From contig RKSI01000031.1 of NCBI GenBank assembly GCA_007570905.1, positions 1 through 29,701 of the forward strand: 29,701 bases of DNA, written 5' to 3'. The notes beneath the pieces are model-generated. The model was not told where the DNA came from, ran no database searches, and saw only the letters and a program-made list of their open reading frames with translations. Numbering within the stretch: the stretch's first letter is position 1; every line of letters begins with the position of its first letter. The position numbers were made by a program, and so were the translations under genes. This document shows positions 23,234 through 29,701 of the stretch, piece by piece. The DNA is from Gammaproteobacteria bacterium. GTDB lineage: Bacteria > Pseudomonadota > Gammaproteobacteria > Poriferisulfidales > Oxydemutatoraceae.

Positions 23234-23242
23234 TGTTATACT
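23234..23242 (+). promoter_or_regulatory. Extended -10 promoter for egtD
   Basis: TGTTATACT has the extended -10 form TGN followed by TATACT. Transcription would begin near 23249, 27 nt before the egtD ATG. No good -35 is seen, as is allowed for extended -10 promoters. It lies in the 141-bp divergent region between egtC and egtD. Confidence 0.5.
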
Positions 23243-23275
23243 GCGCGGCCACGCATCGCAGTTGAGCCAGCAAGG

Positions 23276-24280
23276 ATGAAGAAGCCAGCCGCCGCAGAGA
23301 GTGAGCGCCCGCCGTGTATTGAGGTCGAGCCGTGCCTGTCGGTGCGCACGCTGGAAGAGGATGTCATTGACGGCCTTTTCAGCAAGCCGCGGACGCTGCC
23401 GCCGAAGTATTTCTACGACCCCGCCGGTTCGCACCTGTTCGACCAGATTTGCGGCACCGACGAGTATTACCTGACGCGCGCCGAAAGCGCGCTGCTGCGC
23501 GAATGCGCCGACGAGGTCGTGCGCCTCGTGCGCCCCGACCACATCATAGAGTTCGGCAGCGGCGTGTCGCGCAAGAGTCGCTTTCTGCTGGACGCCTGCG
23601 AACGCCTCGGCCTGCGCTGCACCTACTGGCCGATGGACATCTGCCGCGAAGTCGTCGAGGACGCCGGGGAGCGGCTGATGGGCGAATATCCGTGGCTGCG
23701 GGTGAACGGGCTGATTGGCGATTACAACGCCGGCCTCGGCAACATCCGGCTCAGCGCGGGGCGGCGCCTCGGCGTGTTCATGGGCAGCACCATCGGCAAT
23801 TTTCACCCCGCCGACGCGGTGCGGTTTCTGACCGATGTGCGCTCGCTGCTGGCCGACGGCGACCGCCTGCTGCTGGGCGCCGACCGCGTCAAGGAAACAT
23901 CGGTGCTGAACGCGGCCTACGACGACGCCGCCGGACTGACCGCGCGCTTCAACCTGAATTTGCTGAATGTGCTGAACGAGGGGCTGTCGGCGGATTTTGA
24001 GCCGGACAACTTCGAGCACCACGCGTTTTTCAACGAATGGCGCAAGCAGGTGGAAATGCACCTGGTCTCGTGCGCGCGCCAGCAGGTTTATTTCGGCGGC
24101 CTCGACCGCAGCCTTGAACTGGACGCGGGCGAGTCCATCTGCACCGAAATCAGCCGCAAGTTCACCGACGACTGCCTGTCGTCGCTGCTGCGCGAAAGCG
24201 GCTTTGCGACCGACCGCCACTATGTGTCCGGCGACGGCTATTTCTCGCTGGTGCTGGGGCGCGCCGCCAATGCCTCGTAA
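23276..24280 (+). CDS. egtD: EgtD, histidine N-alpha-methyltransferase
   Basis: Trimethylates L-histidine to hercynine with three SAM, the first step of ergothioneine synthesis. 334 residues, typical length. The family opening LPPKYFYDPAGSHLFDQIC is followed by DEYYLTRAESALL, the SAM-binding IIEFGSGVSRKSRFLLDA, FMGSTIGNFHPADAVRFL, and the substrate-binding KETSVLNAAYDDAAGLTARFN segment. The C-terminus carries ESICTEISRKFT. It faces away from egtC/egtB across a shared promoter region, so the pathway is split into two divergent transcripts. An egtE lyase is not in view; in many bacteria the last step is performed elsewhere. Confidence 0.95.
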   Translation: MKKPAAAESERPPCIEVEPCLSVRTLEEDVIDGLFSKPRTLPPKYFYDPAGSHLFDQICGTDEYYLTRAESALLRECADEVVRLVRPDHIIEFGSGVSRKSRFLLDACERLGLRCTYWPMDICREVVEDAGERLMGEYPWLRVNGLIGDYNAGLGNIRLSAGRRLGVFMGSTIGNFHPADAVRFLTDVRSLLADGDRLLLGADRVKETSVLNAAYDDAAGLTARFNLNLLNVLNEGLSADFEPDNFEHHAFFNEWRKQVEMHLVSCARQQVYFGGLDRSLELDAGESICTEISRKFTDDCLSSLLRESGFATDRHYVSGDGYFSLVLGRAANAS

Positions 24281-24307
24281 CGCGCCGCCGCGCCGCCGCG
24301 CGCCGCC

Positions 24308-25000
24308 GTGAGCGCCGCCGACATCCTGGTGGTGGACGACGAGCCGACAATCTGCGAGATGCTTTATTTCATGTTGGGCGGCGAAGGCTACCGGGTCAGC
24401 CAGGCGCTCAACGCAGACCAGGCGCTCGACCATCTGCACCGGCAAGTTCCCGACATCGTGCTGGTGGACTGGATGATGCCCGGCATGAGCGGCATAGACC
24501 TGGTTCGCAACATCCGCGCCAACCCGGTGACGCACGACTTGCCTGTCATCATGGTGACCGCCAGAACCGACGAACAGCAGCGCGTCGCCGGCCTGTCGGC
24601 GGGCGCCGACGACTATGTGACAAAGCCGTTTTTCAGGCGCGAGTTAAGCGCCCGCATCAAGGCGCTGTTGCGGCGCACAAAACCGCACAAGGGGCTGGAG
24701 AAAATCACCGCCGGCGCGATGATGCTGGACCCGGCGGAACACCGCCTTGAAATCGGCGGCCAGGCGGTCGCCGTCGGCCCGACCGAATTCCAGTTGCTGC
24801 ATTTTCTGGCGGCGCGGCCCAAACAGGTGTTCTCGCGCCGGCGCATACTCGACGGCGTGTGGGGCATGAACCGCTTTGTCGAGGAGCGCACCGTGGATGT
24901 ATGTGTCCGCAGGCTGCGCCAGACGCTGGCGCCGCACGGCCTGCGCGAGGCCGTCGCCACCGTGCGCGGCGTCGGCTATTGCTTCCGCCCCCCCGAATAG
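24308..25000 (+). CDS. phoB: PhoB-like response regulator
   Basis: OmpR-family regulator, 230 residues. The receiver domain (about 4-118) has the acidic pair Asp10/Asp11, phospho-acceptor Asp54 in VLVDWMMPG, Thr84 and Lys106 (TKPF). The C-terminal winged helix (about 130-228) includes GPTEFQLLHFLAARPKQVFSR and ERTVDVCVRRLRQTL, close to PhoB. Start is GTG 24308 with no evident ribosome site; the 27 nt before it are a GCC-rich low-complexity run. It precedes phoR by 7 nt and converges with the pst genes, supporting the phosphate role. It may share the egtD transcript, as no separate promoter is seen. Confidence 0.9.
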   Translation: MSAADILVVDDEPTICEMLYFMLGGEGYRVSQALNADQALDHLHRQVPDIVLVDWMMPGMSGIDLVRNIRANPVTHDLPVIMVTARTDEQQRVAGLSAGADDYVTKPFFRRELSARIKALLRRTKPHKGLEKITAGAMMLDPAEHRLEIGGQAVAVGPTEFQLLHFLAARPKQVFSRRRILDGVWGMNRFVEERTVDVCVRRLRQTLAPHGLREAVATVRGVGYCFRPPE

Positions 25001-25007
25001 CGCGGAC

Positions 25008-26243
25008 ATGCAGGACTTCCTGCGAAACAGTTTGCTGACACTGCCGCTGTTCGCGGCGGCGGGGCTGCTGTTCGGCCTCGCCTACGACGAGGTCGCGCTG
25101 TTTCTGCCGCTTGCGCTGCTGGCCTACATCGCGCTGCTGCTGAGCCGCCTGCACCGCCTGCAACGGCAGACGCGCAGGGCCGCCGCCGCCGAGTGGTCGC
25201 GCGGCGGCGGCGAACAGGACGCCGTGTTTGATTCGTCGCACCTTGAAAAGGCCGAAGGCGGGCGCGGCCTCGTGGTTACCCGCGACAACGGCGACATCGT
25301 CTGGTTCAACCGCGCCGCCGCCGCGCTGCTCGGCCTGAAGGAGGAGCAGGACCGCGGCGCCGACATCGTTCACCTGATACGCAACCCGGACTTTGTGCGC
25401 TGTTTCACCGGCGCCCGCTTCGGGCGGACGGTGGCGATGCACTCGCCGGCGGCGCCCGCGGTCGGCGTCTGCGTGCTGCCGGGCGGGCGCGGGCGGCGGC
25501 TGATACTGGTGGACGACTTGTCGCGGCTGCAGAAACTGGAGACGATGAACCGCGACCTGATAGGCAATGTGTCGCACGAACTGCGCTCGCCGCTGACGGT
25601 CATCGTCGGCTACCTCGACATGCTCGACGAGACTTGCGGGCGCGGCGGCGACCGCCGCCTCGACGCGGCGCTGACGAGCATGCGCCGGCAAAGCGCGCGC
25701 ATGCAGCAGATTGTCGACGACCTGCTGGAGTTGAGCGAACTTGAGGTGGCGCCGCCCGGCGAACAGCCCGCCGATGTCGTCAGCGTCGCCGAACTGGTCG
25801 GCGTCATCCGCGACGAGGTGCGCGAACTGGACCCGTCCGGAAGTTGCCGCATCGTCGCCGACATCGGCGGCCTTGGCATCCGCGGCAGCCGCGCGCGGCT
25901 GCAAAGCGCGTTTTCCAACCTGGTCAGCAACGCCGTGCGCTATTCGCCTGACGGCGGCGCCATCACGCTGCGCTGGCACGGCGACGGGTCGGGCGCGAGT
26001 TTCTGCGTCGCCGACGAGGGCGTCGGCATCGAGTCGTACCATCTGCCGCGCCTGACCGAGCGCTTTTACCGCGTGGACAAGGACCGCTCGCGCACCACCG
26101 GCGGCACCGGACTCGGGCTTGCCATCGTCAAGCATGTCCTGAACCACCACGACGCCGAACTCGAGGTGCAAAGCGCGCCCGGCAAGGGCAGCGTGTTTTG
26201 CTGCCGTTTTCCGGCGTCGCGCGTGGTCGCGCCGCGCGCCTGA
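25008..26243 (+). CDS. phoR: PhoR-like sensor histidine kinase
   Basis: Membrane sensor kinase that controls PhoB, 411 residues from ATG 25008. Two hydrophobic segments (about 8-45) leave almost no periplasmic loop, as in PhoR. A PAS domain follows (about 85-170: GLVVTRDNGDIVWFNRAAAALLG). The dimerisation domain has His190 in NVSHELRSPLT. The ATPase domain shows the N box NLVSNAVRYSPDG, G1 VADEGVGIE, F box ERFYRVDKDRS and G2 GGTGLGLAIVKH. It ends one base before the convergent pstB stop. Lack of a large sensor loop fits sensing through the Pst transporter. Confidence 0.92.
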   Translation: MQDFLRNSLLTLPLFAAAGLLFGLAYDEVALFLPLALLAYIALLLSRLHRLQRQTRRAAAAEWSRGGGEQDAVFDSSHLEKAEGGRGLVVTRDNGDIVWFNRAAAALLGLKEEQDRGADIVHLIRNPDFVRCFTGARFGRTVAMHSPAAPAVGVCVLPGGRGRRLILVDDLSRLQKLETMNRDLIGNVSHELRSPLTVIVGYLDMLDETCGRGGDRRLDAALTSMRRQSARMQQIVDDLLELSELEVAPPGEQPADVVSVAELVGVIRDEVRELDPSGSCRIVADIGGLGIRGSRARLQSAFSNLVSNAVRYSPDGGAITLRWHGDGSGASFCVADEGVGIESYHLPRLTERFYRVDKDRSRTTGGTGLGLAIVKHVLNHHDAELEVQSAPGKGSVFCCRFPASRVVAPRA

Positions 26244-26244
26244 A

Positions 26245-27087
26245 TCAGCCGAAGCGCCCGGTGATGTACTGCTCTGTCAGCGTGTGCCCGGGGTTGGTGA
26301 AGATGGCCTGCGTCTCGCCGACCTCAATCAGGCTGCCGAGGTGGAAGTAGGCGGTGCGCTGCGACACGCGCGCCGCCTGCTGCATGGAGTGCGTTACGAT
26401 GGAGATGGCGTAGTTGCGGCGCAGTTCGTCTATCAGTTCCTCGATTCTGGCGGTGGCGATGGGGTCGAGCGCCGAGCACGGCTCGTCCATCAAAATCACT
26501 TCCGGATTGACGGCGATGGCGCGCGCGATGCACAGCCGCTGCTGCTGGCCGCCGGACAGGCCGACGCCGGGGTCGTCGAGGCGGTCTATCACCTCGTGCA
26601 GCAGGCCGGCCTTCTCAAGGCTGGTGTGGACTATCTCGTCGAGTTCGTGGCGCCCGGCGGCGAGGCCGTGGATGCGCGGCCCGTAGGCGACATTGTCGTA
26701 GATGGATTTCGGGAACGGGTTGGGTTTCTGGAACACCATGCCGACGCGGGCGCGCAGTTCGACGACATCCATTTTCTTGCCGTAGATGTTCTCGCCGTCG
26801 AGCGTCACGGCGCCGCTGACGCGGCAGCCTTCTATCGTGTCGTTCATGCGGTTCAGGCAGCGCAGGAAAGTGGATTTGCCGCAGCCCGACGGGCCAATCA
26901 TCGCAATCACCTCGTTTTTGGCGATGTCGAGGCTGACATTTTTGATGGCGTGCTTGTCGCCGTAATAAACATTGATGCCGCGCGCGCTGATGTGCGGCTG
27001 TGCGACGCCGGCGGCGCCGACGGTCTCGAAGTCCGGCGGCACCACCGTGTCCTGCAGCGCGGGGCGGTTGTTGTTTGCCGGTTTCAC
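26245..27087 (-). CDS. pstB: PstB, phosphate ABC transporter ATPase
   Basis: Cytoplasmic ATPase of the high-affinity phosphate importer, 280 residues. Walker A is IGPSGCGKSTFLRCLNRMND, the Q-loop is VFQKPNPFPKSIYDNVAYGPR (both classic for PstB), the signature is LSGGQQQRLCIARAIA, Walker B is VILMDEPCSALDPIA, and the H-loop is in IVTHSMQQAARVS. The C-terminus ends TEQYITGRFG. Start is GTG 27085-27087, 1 nt after the pstA stop. No phoU follows, contrary to the common pstSCAB-phoU order; instead phoR converges with a gap of one base. Confidence 0.96.
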   Translation of the reverse strand: MKPANNNRPALQDTVVPPDFETVGAAGVAQPHISARGINVYYGDKHAIKNVSLDIAKNEVIAMIGPSGCGKSTFLRCLNRMNDTIEGCRVSGAVTLDGENIYGKKMDVVELRARVGMVFQKPNPFPKSIYDNVAYGPRIHGLAAGRHELDEIVHTSLEKAGLLHEVIDRLDDPGVGLSGGQQQRLCIARAIAVNPEVILMDEPCSALDPIATARIEELIDELRRNYAISIVTHSMQQAARVSQRTAYFHLGSLIEVGETQAIFTNPGHTLTEQYITGRFG

Positions 27088-27088
27088 G

Positions 27089-28477
27089 CTACCAGCGCCT
27101 CTCGAATTTCTTTCTGAGCAGCACCGCGCCCAGGTTCATCGCAATCAGAAACAGCAGCAGCACCAGCGTCGCGGCGGCGGCGAGTTCGGTGAAGGCGCGC
27201 TCGGCCTGGTTGGCCCACAGATAGACCTGCACCGGCAGCGCCGTCGCCGGGTCGGTGAAGTTTTGCGGCACATCCGCGATGAACGCGACCATGCCGATCA
27301 TCAGCAGCGGCGCGCTCTCGCCGAGCGCCTGCGCCATGCCGATAACGGCGCCGGTCAGCACGCCGGGCATCGCCAGCGGCAATGTGTGCTGCAAGACGGT
27401 CTGCATCGGCGACGCGCCCATAGCCAGCGCGGCCTCGCGGATGGACGGCGGCACCGCCTTCAGCGCGGCGCGCCCGGCGATGATGATGGTCGGCAGCGTC
27501 ATCAGCGCCAGCACGATGCCGCCGACCAGCGACGACGAGCGCGGCAGGCCGAAGAAATTCAGAAACACCGCAAGGCCCAGCAGCCCGAAGATAATGGACG
27601 GCACCGCCGCCAGGTTGTTGATATTGACCTCAATGAAATCGGTGAGGCGGTTGCGCGGCGCGAACTCCTCGAGATAAACGGCGGTGGCGATGCCAATCGG
27701 GAACGACAGCAGAAACGCGACCAGCAGCGCGAAGAACGAGCCGGTCAGCGCGCCGAGCAGGCCGGCACGCTCCGGCTCCCTTGAGTCGCCGCGCGTGAAC
27801 AGCGAGCGGTTGAAATGCCGCTCGACGCGCCCGTCCGCGGCCAGTCGGTCGAGGCGGGAGATTTGCCGGTCGCTGAGGCGGCGCCGGTTTTCGGGGAGAT
27901 TGCGGTCGATTTTGCCCTTGTAGAACAGGTCGGCCTCGTCGTCGGCCAGCGCGCGGAAGCGGATGGCTGTGCCGATGACGGCAGGGTCGGCGGCGACTTG
28001 TTCGCGCAAATCAAACGCGGCGCCGGAACTGACCAGGCCGCGCAGCGCCTTTTTGTCGCGCCGCGCGCGGTCTTCCGGAAACAGCGAATACAGCGAGCGG
28101 TTCAGCAGGGCGCGGTAGTCGGCGTTGGCGAGCGCGTCTTGCAATGCCTGCGGCGAGGCGGCGTGGCCGGCGAAGGCGCTTTCATCAAGACGCACATCAA
28201 GCGTGAAAGAGGTCTGGGTGAAGGCGCCGGCGGCGGCGGAGATGATGGCGCCGAACAGCAGCATGACAAACGCCATGCCGGCCACGATGGAGGCGAGGCC
28301 CGCCGCGCGGAAGCGCTTCTCGGCGCGGTAGCGCCGCGCCAGGCCGCCGCGGACCTTGTCCAGCGTCGTCGCGCCGCTGTTTGTGCCGTCGTTTGCGCCG
28401 TTGTTCGGGCCGCTGCGCGGGCCGTTGTTCGGGCCGTTGCGCGGGCCGCCGTCCGGATGATGGTTCGGACTATTCAT
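27089..28477 (-). CDS. pstA: PstA, phosphate ABC transporter permease, long form
   Basis: Inner-membrane permease, 462 residues, longer than the roughly 300 of E. coli PstA. The order is: a low-complexity Asn/Gly/Pro head (1-36), a membrane helix (about 61-90, GLASIVAGMAFVMLLFGAIISAAAGAF), a soluble region (about 95-235) resembling DUF3333, which is found in such long PstA proteins, and the permease domain. That domain includes VYLEEFAPRNRLTDFIEVNINNLAAVPSI and ALAMGASPMQTVLQHTLPLAMPGVLTG (EAA loop). The ATG overlaps the 3' end of pstC by 8 bp. The head would be cytoplasmic. Confidence 0.93.
   Translation of the reverse strand: MNSPNHHPDGGPRNGPNNGPRSGPNNGANDGTNSGATTLDKVRGGLARRYRAEKRFRAAGLASIVAGMAFVMLLFGAIISAAAGAFTQTSFTLDVRLDESAFAGHAASPQALQDALANADYRALLNRSLYSLFPEDRARRDKKALRGLVSSGAAFDLREQVAADPAVIGTAIRFRALADDEADLFYKGKIDRNLPENRRRLSDRQISRLDRLAADGRVERHFNRSLFTRGDSREPERAGLLGALTGSFFALLVAFLLSFPIGIATAVYLEEFAPRNRLTDFIEVNINNLAAVPSIIFGLLGLAVFLNFFGLPRSSSLVGGIVLALMTLPTIIIAGRAALKAVPPSIREAALAMGASPMQTVLQHTLPLAMPGVLTGAVIGMAQALGESAPLLMIGMVAFIADVPQNFTDPATALPVQVYLWANQAERAFTELAAAATLVLLLFLIAMNLGAVLLRKKFERRW
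28370..28441 (-). repeat. Six tandem 12-bp units in the pstA 5' end
   Basis: Residues 13-36 of PstA are six copies of a four-residue unit [R/N][N/S/D]G[P/A/T]: RNGP, NNGP, RSGP, NNGA, NDGT, NSGA. The DNA is a matching array of 12-bp units of the type AACAACGGCCCG. Such arrays change length by slippage while keeping the frame. Confidence 0.85.
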
Positions 28478-29701
28478 ATTGCTCGCGGTAGCGGCGCACG
28501 ATGTGCAGCGCGATGATGTTCAGCGCCAGCGTAACGGCGAACAGCGTCAGCCCGAGCGCGAACGCGGCCAGTGTCTTCGGGCTGTCGAATTCCTGGTCGC
28601 CGGTCAGCAGCGAGACTATTTGCACGGTTACGGTGGTTACCGATTCCAGCGGGTTGGCGGTGAGGCGCGCGGCGAGGCCGGCGGCCATGACCACAATCAT
28701 CGTCTCGCCGATGGCGCGCGAGATGGCCAGCAGCAGCCCGCCGATGATGCCGGGCAGCGCCGCCGGCAGCACCACCTTGCGCACCGTTTCCGAGCGCGTC
28801 GCGCCGAGCGCGTAGGAGCCGTCGCGCAGGCTGCCCGGAACGGCGACGATGACATCGTCGGACAGCGAGCAGATGAACGGTATCAGCATGATGCCCATGA
28901 CCGCGCCGGCGGCCAGCGCGCTTTCCGACGACGCATCGAGGCCGAGCGCCAGCGTCGCGTCGCGCACCGCGGGCGCCACCCACAGCACCGCGAAGAAGCC
29001 ATAGACGACGGTCGGGATGCCGGCCAGAATCTCGAGCATCGGCTTGGCGACGGCGCGCAGGCGCGGCGCCGCGTATTCGCCGAGAAAGATCGCCGACATC
29101 AGGCCGAGCGGCGCGCCCATCGTCATCGCCACCGCCGAAATCAGCAGCGTGCCGGCAAACAGCGGCACCGCGCCGAAGGCGCCGGACGAGCCGACCTGGT
29201 CTTCGCGGATGGCCGTTTGCGGACTCCATTCAAGGCCCAGAAGAAAATCGCCGGGCGGCACCAGCGCGAAGAATTGCAGCGCCTCAAACAGCACCGACAG
29301 CACGATGCCGACGGTGGTGAAGATGGCGATGCTTGAGCACACCAGCAGCAGGTTGCCGAGAAATCGCTCGATGCTTTTGCGCGCATTGTGGCCGGGTTGC
29401 AGGCGCCGCCGCACTTGCGCCGCGGCGCCCGCGAGCGTCAGCGCGAGCAATGTGACCAGGCCGAAATGGCCGCCGGGCCGGAACGGGTTGCGGACGCTGT
29501 CGGGCAGGCGCGGTTCCAGCGCGAACCACAGCGCGACCGCCAGCAGCGCCGGCACCGCGCACCACAGCGCCGCGTACCATCCGTAATGAACCGGGCGCGA
29601 CTTGCATGCGCCGGACGGGCCGGTGAAGCGGGCGGCGCGCTTTGCGGCAAACAGATAGGCGATGCCGGCGGCTGCGAGTATCAGCAGCGTAATCTGGAAC
29701 A
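28470..29701 (-). CDS. pstC: PstC, phosphate ABC transporter permease, 5' end outside window
   Basis: The frame is open to the window edge; reading inward from base 29699 it begins FQITLLILAAAGIAYLFAAK, so the gene is partial and a GTG at 29553-29555 is internal. The visible 410 residues include an extra N-terminal region with two membrane segments and the VHYGWYAALWCAVPALLAVALW stretch typical of long PstC forms. The core follows: LVCSSIAIFTTVGIVLSVLFEAL, WSPQTAIREDQVGSSGAFGAVPLFAGTLLI, FLGEYAAPRLR, EILAGIPTVVYGFFA, and the EAA loop YALGATRSETVRKVVLPAALPGIIGG. It pairs with PstA in the membrane. pstS would be expected upstream, beyond the window. Confidence 0.94.
   Translation of the reverse strand, partial: FQITLLILAAAGIAYLFAAKRAARFTGPSGACKSRPVHYGWYAALWCAVPALLAVALWFALEPRLPDSVRNPFRPGGHFGLVTLLALTLAGAAAQVRRRLQPGHNARKSIERFLGNLLLVCSSIAIFTTVGIVLSVLFEALQFFALVPPGDFLLGLEWSPQTAIREDQVGSSGAFGAVPLFAGTLLISAVAMTMGAPLGLMSAIFLGEYAAPRLRAVAKPMLEILAGIPTVVYGFFAVLWVAPAVRDATLALGLDASSESALAAGAVMGIMLIPFICSLSDDVIVAVPGSLRDGSYALGATRSETVRKVVLPAALPGIIGGLLLAISRAIGETMIVVMAAGLAARLTANPLESVTTVTVQIVSLLTGDQEFDSPKTLAAFALGLTLFAVTLALNIIALHIVRRYREQYE

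Noticed and set aside
24281..24307. A CGCCGC-rich run before phoB as a repeat element or regulatory site
   Set aside because: Only 27 nt of low-complexity GC-rich DNA, as occurs in many codons here; no defined unit or symmetry.
1..29701. CRISPR arrays, insertion sequences, integrases, attachment sites, rRNA
   Set aside because: No regularly spaced repeats, inverted-repeat-bounded ORFs, transposase or integrase motifs, or rRNA-like sequence were found.

Overview
The window is chromosomal DNA, about two-thirds G+C by eye, densely packed with genes on both strands. It most likely comes from a gammaproteobacterium. The best evidence is the order smc-zipA-ligA, since ZipA is a gammaproteobacterial division protein; type-I QueF, PhoB/PhoR and PotABC-type transport genes fit. 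No phage, transposase, CRISPR array or rRNA was seen. Genus cannot be named from this stretch. The C1-transfer and ergothioneine genes suggest an aerobic bacterium handling C1 units, possibly a methylotroph (inference).

Layout, left to right. (1) 1-1452, minus: a glycosyltransferase followed by the N-terminal third of ispG, cut by the window edge. (2) 1625-6654, plus: an ABC uptake operon of the polyamine type (binding protein, small membrane-anchored protein, ATPase, two permeases). (3) 6672-8128: tRNA-Arg(CCU) on minus, an exported alpha/beta hydrolase on plus, and queF on minus overlapping its 3' end. (4) 8224-14478, plus: smc-zipA-ligA for chromosome and division functions, then a lone HicB-like gene. 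(5) 14750-18052, minus: a C1 operon of 5-formyltetrahydrofolate cyclo-ligase, formylmethanofuran:H4MPT formyltransferase (fhcD), folD and a Cys-rich exported protein, behind a good sigma70 promoter. (6) 18184-21174, minus: ilvD, a DUF4396 membrane protein and an FkbM-type methyltransferase. (7) 21225-24280: ergothioneine genes egtB and egtC (minus) diverging from egtD (plus). (8) 24308-26243, plus: phoB-phoR. (9) 26245-29701, minus: pstC (cut by the edge), pstA and pstB, converging on phoR with one base between them.

How the parts work together. PhoR/PhoB sense phosphate limitation and the adjacent PstCAB imports phosphate; pstS and phoU are not in view. FhcD, the cyclo-ligase and FolD place a tetrahydromethanopterin-linked enzyme inside a folate-interconversion operon. 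EgtD, EgtB and EgtC form the ergothioneine route that uses gamma-glutamylcysteine.

Three sequence-level observations stand out. ACGT and AGCT are almost absent from the whole window (two and four copies found by eye) and codon choice bends around them. Several gene junctions are bridged by tiny ORFs whose stop codons overlap or abut the next start. A GGTCAAG-centred element occurs three times in one orientation between fhcD and folD.
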